DNA from: Herminiimonas sp. KBW02
GTDB lineage: Bacteria > Pseudomonadota > Gammaproteobacteria > Burkholderiales > Burkholderiaceae_D
DNA: 64,000 nt
Assembly: GCF_003852535.1 (NCBI RefSeq)
Contig: NZ_QAJP01000002.1
Location: 1 to 64,000, forward strand
Direction of reading: 5' to 3'
Shown: in pieces, positions 1 to 8,717 of the stretch
Layout of the letters: each line of letters begins with the position of its first letter
How positions within the stretch are numbered: the first letter of the stretch is position 1
The notes under the pieces: generated by a model
The model's input: the letters and a program-made list of their open reading frames with translations, nothing else
The model's database searches: none
Told to the model about the DNA's origin: nothing
Program-made: the position numbers and the translations under genes

Positions 1-110
1 TGGGGACCCGCGCAGCGGGCAACGACTCCTGCGGTCGCCTTCTTTTGCTTACTTTTCTTGGCGAAGCAAGAAAAGTGAGTAGCCGCCGGGCTACCCCCCG
101 GCAAACCAAG
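1..110. repeat. Probable dispersed intergenic repeat at window edge
   Basis: This stretch contains an inverted repeat: positions 48-60 pair with 67-79 (13 pairs, one G-T) around a GCGAAG loop. The flanks are GC-rich with CCGGG-type runs and no reading frame looks coding. Similar intergenic sequence (a CTTTTCTTG-loop-CAAGAAAAG hairpin beside CCGCCGGG runs) recurs in many betaproteobacterial genomes; that is from memory, since only one copy lies in this window. It may be cut by the window edge. Confidence 0.4.
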
Positions 111-172
111 GCTGATCGAAGAAAGAACAGAATCGGTAACCAAAATACGAAACGAAACCAACCCACCAATAA

Positions 173-207
173 AAAATGCCGCTTAGTCAAAAACCAAGCG
201 GCATTTT
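173..207 (-). terminator. Rho-independent terminator of dps
   Basis: A perfect 12-bp stem (173-184 with 196-207, core TGCCGCTT/AAGCGGCA) has an 11-base loop. Read on the minus strand it ends in a T run, just after the dps stop at 222. Confidence 0.85.
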
Positions 208-221
208 AAAAAAAACGTCAA

Positions 222-800
222 TTAATGACCGGTCGAATCAGCATTCCGGCCTGCCTCAAACAGGAACCACGTACGCTGCTCAGCCTCATCAATCCAGACT
301 TCGATCAAACTGGTCGTACCAATATCGTGATGCTCATCGCATACAGCATGGGCGGCACGCAAACGTGAAGTCAGCAACTTGTTATCTTCACGCAGCTCCG
401 CCAGCATGTCATTAGGCTCGACGTAATCTGCATCGTTGTCCTTGATGCGCTGGGTACGCGCAATGTGACCGATAGAGCGCAGGGTCATGCCGCCTACTTT
501 ACGGATACGCTCTGCTATCAGATCAGTCATCGCATAGATTTGAACGGCTTGTTCATCAAGCAGCAAGTGGTAGTCACGGAAGTGAGGGCCGCTCATGTGC
601 CAGTGGAAGTTTTTGGTTTTCAGGTAGAGCGCAAACACGTCTGCCAGTACGCCATTCATTGCAGCAGAGATGTCTTTCGTCGCTTTGGCTCCCATGTCGC
701 TAGGGGTAATCAAAGGCGCACTCTGTCTGCGCTTGATATCAGCTACCGAACTGGCCTTGGTAGTTTTCACGGCTTTAGCAGCTTTAACTGGTTTTTTCAT
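222..800 (-). CDS. dps: Dps family DNA-binding ferroxidase/mini-ferritin
   Basis: Starvation and peroxide defence protein of 192 residues. Dps proteins form 12-subunit shells that oxidise Fe(II) with H2O2, store the iron and coat DNA. The ferroxidase ligands are all visible with the family spacing: His66, His78, Asp82, Asp93 and Glu97. The first 25 residues are rich in Lys/Arg (AAKAVKTTKA), a tail of the type that binds DNA in other Dps proteins. The start has a good ribosome site (GAGGAG) 8 bases upstream. It is a single-gene unit with its own terminator at 173-207. No OxyR site was identified. Confidence 0.95.
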   Translation of the reverse strand: MKKPVKAAKAVKTTKASSVADIKRRQSAPLITPSDMGAKATKDISAAMNGVLADVFALYLKTKNFHWHMSGPHFRDYHLLLDEQAVQIYAMTDLIAERIRKVGGMTLRSIGHIARTQRIKDNDADYVEPNDMLAELREDNKLLTSRLRAAHAVCDEHHDIGTTSLIEVWIDEAEQRTWFLFEAGRNADSTGH

Positions 801-1006
801 ACATCGCTCCTCGGTTATTGCTCAGTGATTGAGAGTCACATGCGTATGACTTGGCATGCTTGAAAGTACGCTCTTGCATTTTGACCCAAGCTGCACCATG
901 CAGCAAGTTCGTTAAACTTATAACTCAGATAGCGAAAAATAATTGGATAGTGGATCGCATCATCGTTTAATTAGTAATGCGACCACCCTGCTTTATTTTC
1001 AAGTGT

Positions 1007-1684
1007 TTACTGCAAAAAGAAATCAACTGCCAGCGCAACGATAGGTGGCTGAATGGAGTGATTGCCATTGAATTCAACCAGCTCCACGTCATAACCGGCC
1101 GCTTTCAGTTTGGCGACATGCGGACGCGCACTGGTTTCTATCGGCAATTGCTCATCGACCAGACCGTGCGAGATGAAGACCTTGGGCGCGCCTTCTTGCA
1201 TGAAGACCGACATGAAGCCGCCCGAAAACACGATGACGTGGCTAACCAGATCACCATTGGTGATGCCTGTTGACAGCGAATAGCTGCCACCATCCGAGAA
1301 GCCCGCGAAGCCGAAATGCTCCTGATCGATCAGGTAACGGGAAGCAACTTCTGTCAGCGCTTCACCCAGACGCTGGATGTCAGGACCATTGCCTCCAATG
1401 ACGATATCCCAGGTCACGTACAGCGATTGCGGCAGCAGTAGCAGGAATTTATTGCGCTCGGCATGCTCTTCGAGGAAGGGCAAGACCTTTTCCGCGCTGC
1501 CGCCTGCGCCATGGAACATGACCAGCAACGGCACCTTGGCATTCGGTTCAAGACCGGTTGGAACATACAGCACAGCATCACGTTCCTCGAAGATCCCGAG
1601 AGAATGTCGACCTGGCTGCAACGGAGATTTGGTAGGCGACGCGTGCGTGAACGACAGGCGTCCCATTAATGAGAGATCAAACAT
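1007..1684 (-). CDS. Alpha/beta hydrolase (phospholipase/carboxylesterase type)
   Basis: A 225-residue cytoplasmic alpha/beta hydrolase with no signal peptide. The oxyanion-hole motif HGAGG lies at residues 58-62, the nucleophile elbow GFSDG at 128-132 (Ser130), and the remaining triad candidates are Asp177 (HGLVDEQ) and His209 (GNHS). The layout matches the small carboxylesterase/dienelactone-hydrolase-like group. The substrate cannot be told from sequence. A GGGC ribosome site precedes the ATG. It lies in the same direction as the diguanylate cyclase upstream, separated by about 280 bases that hold a possible decayed reading frame. Confidence 0.8.
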   Translation of the reverse strand: MFDLSLMGRLSFTHASPTKSPLQPGRHSLGIFEERDAVLYVPTGLEPNAKVPLLVMFHGAGGSAEKVLPFLEEHAERNKFLLLLPQSLYVTWDIVIGGNGPDIQRLGEALTEVASRYLIDQEHFGFAGFSDGGSYSLSTGITNGDLVSHVIVFSGGFMSVFMQEGAPKVFISHGLVDEQLPIETSARPHVAKLKAAGYDVELVEFNGNHSIQPPIVALAVDFFLQ

Positions 1685-1689
1685 GCCCT

Positions 1690-1963
1690 TATCTTACCTC
1701 TTCCCTCCTGAATTGAAAACCGCGACCCCGCTGCTTGCTGACTGCTCGCCTGCCAGCGCGAGCAAGAACCACACGCCGGCAAGCAGTTGCTGGTCAGCCT
1801 TGTCGGCTGGCCTGATGGCGTATTCGTCGATGATTTTGCCGAAGGTGATGGGATCAATCAGCGCCAGTACGGCTTGAGGTAAGTCCAGAGGATGTACACG
1901 GCTTCCGCTTCGTGCTTGACGAACGCTGGCTGCAGATAGCCAGGCGGAAGCGCTATCCGGTGA
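1690..1963 (-). pseudogene. Possible gene remnant between hydrolase and diguanylate cyclase
   Basis: On the minus strand a frame with no ATG stays open through most of this gap and encodes a protein-like segment containing LALIDPITFGKIIDEY and then a hydrophobic stretch (LLAGVWFLLALAG), ending at a TAA near 1690. It resembles the end of a small membrane protein but I cannot assign a family. It may be decay debris or chance. Confidence 0.22.
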
Positions 1964-3217
1964 TCAGGCCGCGGCGGAGCTCAGGCTGTCTGCGTTGCTG
2001 TACTCATCTGCCAGCACCCGGTTGCGACCCTCATTCTTGGCAGTGTACAACGCACGATCAGCCCGTATGCTTAAACGGTCAAAACTTTCACCTTCACGCC
2101 AGGTCGCAATACCGATACTGATGCTGTAATGACATTCGCCAAAAGCGCCGGAAATCAGATGCAACTCGGAATCTTCGCGCAAACGCCGTGCAATGGCCAA
2201 TGCCCCGTTAGTATCCGTATTCGGCAGGAGGATGCCGAACTCTTCGCCGCCGAGTCGCCCCAGAGCATCGCCATCGCGCAGGGATGCGCGCGTCATGCGG
2301 GCAAATTCACGCAGCACCTCGTCGCCGCCGGCATGACCAAAAGTGTCGTTGATGCGTTTGAAATGATCGAGATCGATAATCAGCAAGGACAGCGGCCGCC
2401 CCAGCTTTCCGGCCCGCATGATCTGTTCGCGCGCCACTGCTTCCAGCCGTTTACGCGACATGGCTTCCGTCAGATGGTCATGATTGGCGGCGTCTTCCAG
2501 TGTCGCCAGCATGGCATCATGGGTCAGCATGACCGCTGCCATCGTCATGGTTGGCAAGGTCACCGCGCCAATCACCATGAGCACGATGTTCCAGAAGTTA
2601 TCGAACATCATGGTGTTGGATGGCTGATCCAGCGTGATGAAGTAAATGCCGCGTGTCAGTTGGCAAGTCGCAAAAATCAGCGCCAGGATGGCAGCGAACC
2701 AGTAATTATAGGGATTGCGATGCGCCGGTCTGTGGCGCAGCAAGACCACACTGGACGCGACGCATATCGTGCAAAAGAAGGTGGTCATGATCAGCACCCG
2801 CACCGGGATGCTGTTAATCGCGTAGCGCCAGATGATCAGGCCGACGGCAATCGCCGTAATGCTGGCGATCAGCACATTCCAGCGAGACGGCTGGCCGACG
2901 AAACGTGCACAGCCGACGAAATAATAGGCGGCAGCTAAAGCCAGTACGGAATTGGCGATAACGACAGAGATGAAATCCGGGATCAGGTCGCGCAAGGCCA
3001 GCAAGGGCAAGGAGATGACCACCATCAGGTTGGAGGCAAACCACTCCTGCACACCTGGCACCGACGAACGCAGCAGCGATCCCAGCACTATCGCCATTGC
3101 GAGACTGAGCAACGCAGTGGTAGTCAGGATCGAAGCAAGTGTCAGCATGAGCCGGGAGCCGATTTTGGGTGGTGGATACCTATTGTAATCGGCGTAATCG
3201 GCAAAAACTTGATTCAT
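1964..3217 (-). CDS. Membrane-bound diguanylate cyclase (GGDEF)
   Basis: Makes the second messenger c-di-GMP from two GTP. The 417-residue protein has an N-terminal membrane region with about six or seven hydrophobic helices (residues 22-235), followed by one GGDEF domain (about 250-405). The active-site signature is GGEEF at 323-327, a functional variant of GGDEF. The allosteric product-binding I-site RxxD (Arg314-Asp317) sits five residues before it, so feedback inhibition is likely. There is no EAL domain. The membrane part looks like a sensor of unknown ligand. An inverted repeat directly before the start codon (3219-3253) may control expression. Confidence 0.9.
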   Translation of the reverse strand: MNQVFADYADYNRYPPPKIGSRLMLTLASILTTTALLSLAMAIVLGSLLRSSVPGVQEWFASNLMVVISLPLLALRDLIPDFISVVIANSVLALAAAYYFVGCARFVGQPSRWNVLIASITAIAVGLIIWRYAINSIPVRVLIMTTFFCTICVASSVVLLRHRPAHRNPYNYWFAAILALIFATCQLTRGIYFITLDQPSNTMMFDNFWNIVLMVIGAVTLPTMTMAAVMLTHDAMLATLEDAANHDHLTEAMSRKRLEAVAREQIMRAGKLGRPLSLLIIDLDHFKRINDTFGHAGGDEVLREFARMTRASLRDGDALGRLGGEEFGILLPNTDTNGALAIARRLREDSELHLISGAFGECHYSISIGIATWREGESFDRLSIRADRALYTAKNEGRNRVLADEYSNADSLSSAAA

Positions 3218-3218
3218 T

Positions 3219-3253
3219 GCAACATTTGCCAGATCTAAATCGGCAAATGTTGT
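3219..3253 (-). promoter_or_regulatory. Leader hairpin abutting the diguanylate cyclase start
   Basis: Positions 3219-3230 (GCAACATTTGCC) and 3242-3253 form an 11-bp perfect stem plus one G-T pair, loop 11 bases. On the minus strand the 3' arm ends two bases before the ATG, so it covers the place where a ribosome site should be; no clear Shine-Dalgarno is visible outside it. It could be an RNA structure limiting translation or a DNA operator. Confidence 0.5.
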
Positions 3254-3290
3254 ATGAATCGATGGACGTTTTAGTAATTGCTAGCAGCTG

Positions 3291-4874
3291 TTAATAACTG
3301 CGATCAGTCGGCGGCGTCCACTGGTACAACCAGGTTTCCGACAAAGGCTGGCCATCTGCCGCCAGATACAGGCGCAGATCGATAGGCCCTTTGACGTCAT
3401 CCGCTACCTTCAGGTCAAAAATGGCGCGATAACCCTTGATATCGTGCAAAGGCCGGGCCGAGGTAATTTCCACCGTGCCGTGGGTTGCCGAGATGACCGG
3501 CACGACTTTGACGTCCTTGCCCAGCAGCGCAAAATCGCCGCCGGCGAAGTCCACCGCGAAGCGCCAGGAGAAATAAGTGCGTTTTTTGCCGATCACGCCA
3601 CCTATGCCGGTGCGGGTCGCGACCACCGTTGCAGCCTTGGGTGCGTACGGCATCTTCGCGCCCCAATGCAGTTTGTAACCATATAGCAGCTCTTGCCCCG
3701 GCTGCGGCTTGGCTTCCGGATTCCAGAAGGCGACGATATTGTCGAAGGTTTCATCCAGCGTCGGAATTTCGACCAACTGCACCGAACCCTTGCCCCACCC
3801 GGCTTTCGGCTCTACCCACAGGCTGGGGCGGCGATCATAAAACACGCCGTCATCCTGATAGTGGTCGAAGTTGCGATCCCGCTGCATCAGGCCAAAACCG
3901 CGCGGGTTTTCGTCGGCATAGGCGTTGAAGCGCAGATGTTCGGGATTAAGCAAAGGACGCCAGATCCACTCGCCATTGCCGGTCCACATCTCCAACCCGT
4001 CGGAGTCATGGATTTCAGGACGCCAGTCATTGCTGATGCGGCGGTCGTTTTCACCCATCTGGAACATGCTGGTCAGCGGTGCGATGCCCATGCGTTCTAT
4101 GGTCTTGCGCGGATACAGGGCGACATCCACATCCATCAGGGTCGTCGCACCCGGCGCTATTTCAAAGCGATACGCACCCGAGATGCTTGGTGAATCGAGC
4201 AAGGCATACACCACCAGATGACTCGATTGTTTGCTGGGGCGCTCCAGCCAGAACTCGCTGAAACGCGGAAACTCTTCCGGCCGCTCCATGCCGCAATCGA
4301 TAGCCAACCCGCGTGCCGACAGACCATACTGCCAGTCGCCACCGACCGCACGGAAATAGCTGGCACCGAGGAAAGCGGTAATGTCACGTACCAGATCGGT
4401 ATGGAAGTTGACACGGAAACCGGCGAAGCCAAGATCCTTGGGCATCTCCGATCCTTTCAGCCCACTCTTGCCATAGTTAAACATGGCCGGGTCGTAAGCC
4501 AGTTCGAGCGCCTTGCCGTCCTTCACTTCATGGATTTTGACCGACTGACTGGCATACATGCCGAGATGGAAAAATTTAACCTGGAAGCGCAGTTTGTCCT
4601 GGGCCCACAAAGCGTGATCGTCGCGATAGCCGATAGCCTGGTACTGATCCCAATCCAGTGCCTTGACTGCAGCCGGCACCGGATAATCCGGCGCATGGTA
4701 AGGCTTGGCGGCCAGATCGCGGGCCTGCCCTTTCAGCCATGCGTAATCGAAGGATGCGGGCTTACCCAGGGTTTTAAGATTGGAATTGGCACTGCCTGCG
4801 GCATACAGAGCGGGAGCATGAAATCCGGCCAGTGTCAGCGCGGCGGAAGCTTTGAGTAAATCACGACGTTGCAT
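3291..4874 (-). CDS. opgD: Glucan biosynthesis protein D (OpgD/MdoD)
   Basis: Periplasmic protein of 527 residues that works in osmoregulated periplasmic glucan (OPG) synthesis, where OpgD controls the backbone structure. The N-terminus has a twin-arginine-type signal (MQRRDLLKASAAL, then a hydrophobic stretch ending ALYA) as in known OpgD proteins. The body carries the OpgG/OpgD features YRDDHALW, FGLMQRDR, FDHYQDD and SLWVEPKAGWG. Length fits the family (about 530-550). A strong AAGGAG ribosome site precedes the ATG. No opgH/opgG partner lies nearby, so the glucan polymerase must be elsewhere. Low osmolarity usually induces these genes. Confidence 0.93.
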   Translation of the reverse strand: MQRRDLLKASAALTLAGFHAPALYAAGSANSNLKTLGKPASFDYAWLKGQARDLAAKPYHAPDYPVPAAVKALDWDQYQAIGYRDDHALWAQDKLRFQVKFFHLGMYASQSVKIHEVKDGKALELAYDPAMFNYGKSGLKGSEMPKDLGFAGFRVNFHTDLVRDITAFLGASYFRAVGGDWQYGLSARGLAIDCGMERPEEFPRFSEFWLERPSKQSSHLVVYALLDSPSISGAYRFEIAPGATTLMDVDVALYPRKTIERMGIAPLTSMFQMGENDRRISNDWRPEIHDSDGLEMWTGNGEWIWRPLLNPEHLRFNAYADENPRGFGLMQRDRNFDHYQDDGVFYDRRPSLWVEPKAGWGKGSVQLVEIPTLDETFDNIVAFWNPEAKPQPGQELLYGYKLHWGAKMPYAPKAATVVATRTGIGGVIGKKRTYFSWRFAVDFAGGDFALLGKDVKVVPVISATHGTVEITSARPLHDIKGYRAIFDLKVADDVKGPIDLRLYLAADGQPLSETWLYQWTPPTDRSY

Positions 4875-5225
4875 TGTGCTCCTTGATAGCTATAGGTTCA
4901 GCACGCTTTGGCATGTCTGAGGCAAGAACGTTCACTTTCTTGCAACAGGAAAATCATTTCACTGCGCGCATATGCAAGGTTTTACTAGCAATTCGTGCGC
5001 CACCACAATTTTTCCATCAGGAAATTAACCATCCTCGAATTTACTTTAAATAACAAGATTAAATTCAGCAAAATCAATTACTTGGAAGCTAATTGCAATG
5101 CTATTTATCCAAGTCACTATCCGCGCCCGATCTGATAAAAAATGATTAATTGACCCATACCAAGACAAACCCCGCCCTGATTGGATACTATTTGCCTCTT
5201 ACTCATACCAACGATAGGAGCATCC
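4875..5225. other. AT-rich intergenic region between opgD and a small gene
   Basis: This 351-base gap separates two divergent genes and must hold both promoters. It is clearly more AT-rich than its neighbours, especially 5030-5110. I see no convincing paired -35/-10 boxes, no long inverted repeat and no coding frame. Confidence 0.5.
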
Positions 5226-5465
5226 ATGAGCGATCAGAAAACAGACACGGCACCAGCAGAAGACACATACAGCCGTAGCGAGATCCTTTCTTTCTGCCGC
5301 CACCTCGGTCGCAGCCTGAAAGGCAGCAACGATGAAAGCAATACAGCCCTCGCCATGCACCTGATGCGTGAAGCCGAGTACCTGGGCAAAAACCAATTCG
5401 AAACCGTTGCTGATATGTTTGCAGCGGTGGCACACACGGTCGATCCTAATCTGCCGAAGAAATAA
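5226..5465 (+). CDS. Conserved-looking small hypothetical protein (79 aa)
   Basis: I do not recognise this protein. It is short, soluble, rather acidic at the start and has a helical pattern (SEILSFCRHLGRSLKG, then ALAMHLMREAEYLG). No signal peptide or membrane segment is seen. A start 45 bases earlier is possible, but the ATG at 5226 has a proper ribosome site (ATAGGAG) while the earlier one has none. Its stop is followed by an imperfectly terminator-like hairpin at 5496-5527. It stands alone between divergent opgD and the next gene. Confidence 0.7.
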   Translation: MSDQKTDTAPAEDTYSRSEILSFCRHLGRSLKGSNDESNTALAMHLMREAEYLGKNQFETVADMFAAVAHTVDPNLPKK

Positions 5466-5495
5466 TCTTCCGCATCAATTCACAGAATTGAAACA

Positions 5496-5527
5496 CCTGC
5501 TGCACTGAGTAAAAATTGTGCAGCAGG
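5496..5527 (+). terminator. Hairpin after the 79-aa gene
   Basis: Ten-base perfect arms CCTGCTGCAC (5496-5505) and GTGCAGCAGG (5518-5527) with a 12-base AT-rich loop. No T run follows, so it may be a weak terminator or mRNA-stabilising stem. Confidence 0.45.
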
Positions 5528-5683
5528 CATCCCTCTCCGGCGCCCTCGCCTCCGTCATTCAGAATATCTCTGAACAATTTAACATCCGTTACAAAATATA
5601 GTCTGCTGCACGCTGCTTAACACCAACTTTGCAGTAAGAAACGAGGCTATTATTCCCGCTCAAAGAAATTCACCCGAGCGTTT

Positions 5684-6508
5684 ATGATCCGTTCTCTCCT
5701 CCTCGCTGTTGCCATCACCGCTGCCAGCTCTGCATCTGCCGCTACCGTCGGTTCCAAACATGCCATCGTCATCGATGAAGGTACCGGCCATGTAGTATTT
5801 GAAAAGAATGCGACCGATATCGTCCCCATCGCTTCGCTCACCAAACTGATGACGGCGATGGTGGTACTGGATACCAAACCCGATATGCATGAGCGCATCA
5901 CGGTGGCCGAAGAAGATGTCGATACGCTGAAGTTCAGCTCGTCGCGCGTACCGGTAGGCGCAGTGCTGTCGCGCCACGAATTACTGGAGCTGGCGCTGAT
6001 GTCATCCGACAATCGCGCCGCCCATGCACTGGCACGTACCTATCCGGGCGGCATGGAACACTTCAAGCTGGCAGTGCGCAGCAAAGCGCATATGCTCAAC
6101 CTGCGTCGCACCAATATAGAAGAACCGACCGGCCTCTCGCCTTATAACACCTCGACCGCTACCGACCTCGCCAAGCTGGCGCTGGCAGCATCCAAATATC
6201 CGGAAATCGAAAAGATAACGACCGTCAGCAATGACGTGATCGACGTCAACGGCTCTATGCGCCAGTATCACAACACCAACAAACTGGTCGGTGACAAGAA
6301 CTGGTCTATTTTGATGTCGAAAACCGGCTATACACAAGAAGCCGGCCGCTGCATCATCATGCGTGTACGTGCCGCAGGACGCGATGCCATTATGGTTTTA
6401 TTGAATGCACGCGGGAGTGCGAGTCGGACTGCAGATGCCAACTACCTGCATCGTTTGCTGACGAAAGAACATCATCAGCCGGTGATGGCCAGGCTCAATA
6501 TCAAATAA
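5684..6508 (+). CDS. pbpG: Periplasmic D-alanyl-D-alanine endopeptidase (PBP7-like, S11)
   Basis: A 274-residue low-molecular-weight penicillin-binding protein that trims peptidoglycan cross-links. The signal peptide runs to about residue 19 (SASA). The serine-peptidase S11 motifs are present in order: SLTK with nucleophile Ser51 and Lys54, SDN at 108-110, and KTG at 213-215. It lacks the long C-terminal beta domain and membrane anchor of PBP5/6, which fits the PbpG (PBP7/8) group. The ribosome site is weak. It is convergent with the feo genes; a 12-bp hairpin lies between them. Confidence 0.88.
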   Translation: MIRSLLLAVAITAASSASAATVGSKHAIVIDEGTGHVVFEKNATDIVPIASLTKLMTAMVVLDTKPDMHERITVAEEDVDTLKFSSSRVPVGAVLSRHELLELALMSSDNRAAHALARTYPGGMEHFKLAVRSKAHMLNLRRTNIEEPTGLSPYNTSTATDLAKLALAASKYPEIEKITTVSNDVIDVNGSMRQYHNTNKLVGDKNWSILMSKTGYTQEAGRCIIMRVRAAGRDAIMVLLNARGSASRTADANYLHRLLTKEHHQPVMARLNIK

Positions 6509-6521
6509 GCCTGACCGGATT

Positions 6522-6550
6522 GCAATCGCTTAATGCATTTAAGCGATTGC
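6522..6550. terminator. Hairpin between convergent pbpG and feo operon
   Basis: Perfect 12-bp stem (6522-6533 with 6539-6550, GCAATCGCTTAA type) and a 5-base loop. It lacks a long T tail but sits exactly between two convergent transcripts. Confidence 0.55.
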
Positions 6551-6567
6551 GGCTTGCATAGCCAACC

Positions 6568-6876
6568 TCAAATATGCCGCTGGAACTCCAGCGGTTTCGC
6601 CTCAAGCCTCGCTTCAGACTCTGCTTCCGGATTTGATTCGCAAGTCGAGCAAGTGCTGCAACCGCTACCGCAGCCACCACCCGAACTTTCACCCGGCATC
6701 AGGAACGCACCCAGGCTGCGCAACAAATACGTGCGCGCAGGCTTGCTCAGCATAGTCGCCAACGCTTGTTGACGCGCGCGCATCCACTTCGGCAGCAATT
6801 TGCGCAGCACATACAGTGCACTGAAGAAAACGATCGCGCCGATAATCACATCCTGCAGCAAGTCATACGCGCTCAT
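6568..6876 (-). CDS. FeoB-associated Cys-rich membrane protein
   Basis: A 102-residue protein encoded directly after feoB, its ATG overlapping the feoB stop (ATGA). One membrane helix spans about residues 8-26. A cysteine-rich stretch follows at about 68-80 (GGGCGSGCSTCSTC), resembling the C-rich tails of small proteins found next to feoB in many proteobacteria. These may help Fe(II) transport or bind iron at the membrane; the role is not established. The overlap argues for translational coupling and for action with FeoB. Confidence 0.75.
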   Translation of the reverse strand: MSAYDLLQDVIIGAIVFFSALYVLRKLLPKWMRARQQALATMLSKPARTYLLRSLGAFLMPGESSGGGCGSGCSTCSTCESNPEAESEARLEAKPLEFQRHI

Positions 6877-8705
6877 GTCAGTGCCTTTGTAATCTGATAA
6901 GTCAGGAATGCCGCCAGATAAGCCAGGCCAAACAGATAGCCTGCGGAAACGGCTACTGTACGCCAGGAATTCGTTTCACGCCGGATCACCGCCAGCGTCG
7001 ACATACATTGCGGCGCGAACACATACCAGGCCAGCAAGGACAAGGCAGTTGCCAGCGACCATTGTGCCGCGATCAGCGGGCCGAGCTGCGCTGCCACCGC
7101 TTCTTCGCTACCCGACATCGCATACACGGTACCCAGTGCCGCTACTGCCACTTCACGTGCCGCCAGACCAGGAATCAGCGCAATACAAACCTGCCAGTTG
7201 AAACCGATAGGAGCAAAGACAGGCTCCATCAACCGTCCTAGCTGACCCGCCAGGCTGTAATCAATGGCAGGCAAGGTTGCGCCTTCCGGCGGTGCGGGGA
7301 AAGTAGAGAGGAACCATAGCAGTACCGTCAGCGACAGGATGATAGTCGTCACACGGCGCAAGAAGATCAGTGCGCGTTCCCACAGACCAATCGCGACATT
7401 GCGTACGCCCGGCATGCGATACGACGGCAATTCCATCAGTAAAGCGTGCTCGCTCTTATCCTTGCGCATGCGCTTGATAAACCAGGCCACCGCCATCGCG
7501 CTGACAATACCCGCCACATACAGCACGAACAGCACGATGCCCTGCAGGTTAAAGATGCCCCACACCGTGCTGGCCGGAATAAACGCGGCGATCAGCAAGG
7601 TATAGACCGGCAAACGTGCCGAGCAAGTCATCAGGGGTGCGACCAGGATAGTCGTCAGACGATCCCGCGGGTCCTGGATGCTGCGTGTCGCCATGATGCC
7701 CGGAATCGCGCATGCGAAGCTGGACAGCAAAGGAATAAACGAACGCCCGGTCAGCCCCGCCTTGAACATCAGGCGGTCCAGCAGGAAGGCCGCACGCGGC
7801 AGGTAGCCGGACTCTTCCAGCACCAGGATAAAGAAGAACAGAATCAGAATCTGCGGCAGGAACACCAGCACCGCGCCCAGTCCGGCAAACAAACCGTCCA
7901 CCACCAGGCTACGCAGCAAGCCATCCGGCAAGGTCGCGGCAAACCATTCACCGGTTACCGTCACGCCGTTGGTAATGCCGTCCATCAAAGGCTCGGCCCA
8001 GGAAAATACCGCCTGGAAAATAAAGAACATCACCAGCGCCAGGATCGCCAGACCGAACACCGGATGCAGCACCCAGCGATCTATGGTGTCGTCTATGCCG
8101 GAAGTCGCGGTCGGCATCACTACCGCCGCAGCCAGTATCTTGCGTACCTGATCATGCACTTCACCTTCGTGCACAAGCGGCGCGACCATATCCCTGGCCA
8201 CTACCTTATCCAGATGCGCTACCAGGTCTTGCGCGCCGCCGGTCTGAATGGCGACGGTTTCAATCACATCCATACCGAGCTGACGCTGCAACTCTTCGCG
8301 ATTAATCGTCACGCCACGCTTGCGTGCCGCATCCATCATATTCAGCGCCAACACCATCGGGCGCCCCAGACGTTTGACTTCCAGCACGAAGCGCAGGTGC
8401 AAACGCAGGTTGGTAGCATCCACCACGCAGACGATCAGTTCCGGCACCGCTTCACCTGCACGTCGGCCCAGGCAGATATCACGTGTAATCACTTCATCCG
8501 GGCTGGTCGCATCCAGGCTGTAAGCGCCTGGCAAATCGAGCAGGCTGAAGACGCGACCGGATGGCGCAGTAAAGCGCCCTTCTTTACGCTCCACCGTCAC
8601 GCCAGCGTAGTTCGCTACTTTCTGGCGGCTTCCGGTCAGTTGATTGAATAAGGCAGTCTTGCCACAGTTGGGATTACCGACAAGCGCAATGCGGGATATG
8701 GACAT
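6873..8705 (-). CDS. feoB: Ferrous iron transporter FeoB
   Basis: Inner-membrane Fe(II) importer with an N-terminal G domain. In its 610 residues the G1 motif GNPNCGKT lies at 10-17, G3 DLPG at 57-60 and G4 NMMD at 122-125, followed by a linker and a polytopic part from about 210 to the end with two Gate-type repeats. It is shorter than the E. coli protein (773 residues), as is usual in betaproteobacteria. It lies 12 bases after feoA and overlaps the Cys-rich gene downstream, so the three form one operon. A Fur box precedes feoA. Confidence 0.97.
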   Translation of the reverse strand: MSISRIALVGNPNCGKTALFNQLTGSRQKVANYAGVTVERKEGRFTAPSGRVFSLLDLPGAYSLDATSPDEVITRDICLGRRAGEAVPELIVCVVDATNLRLHLRFVLEVKRLGRPMVLALNMMDAARKRGVTINREELQRQLGMDVIETVAIQTGGAQDLVAHLDKVVARDMVAPLVHEGEVHDQVRKILAAAVVMPTATSGIDDTIDRWVLHPVFGLAILALVMFFIFQAVFSWAEPLMDGITNGVTVTGEWFAATLPDGLLRSLVVDGLFAGLGAVLVFLPQILILFFFILVLEESGYLPRAAFLLDRLMFKAGLTGRSFIPLLSSFACAIPGIMATRSIQDPRDRLTTILVAPLMTCSARLPVYTLLIAAFIPASTVWGIFNLQGIVLFVLYVAGIVSAMAVAWFIKRMRKDKSEHALLMELPSYRMPGVRNVAIGLWERALIFLRRVTTIILSLTVLLWFLSTFPAPPEGATLPAIDYSLAGQLGRLMEPVFAPIGFNWQVCIALIPGLAAREVAVAALGTVYAMSGSEEAVAAQLGPLIAAQWSLATALSLLAWYVFAPQCMSTLAVIRRETNSWRTVAVSAGYLFGLAYLAAFLTYQITKALT

Positions 8706-8717
8706 GGAATATAAAAA

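Noticed and set aside
2129-2938. 269-codon plus-strand frame inside the diguanylate cyclase
   Set aside because: Antisense to a gene with intact GGEEF and I-site.
7446-8651. Long plus-strand open frame of 401 codons opposite feoB
   Set aside because: It is the complement of a clear FeoB gene; His/Gln/Arg-rich product with no domain and no ribosome site. Antisense shadow.
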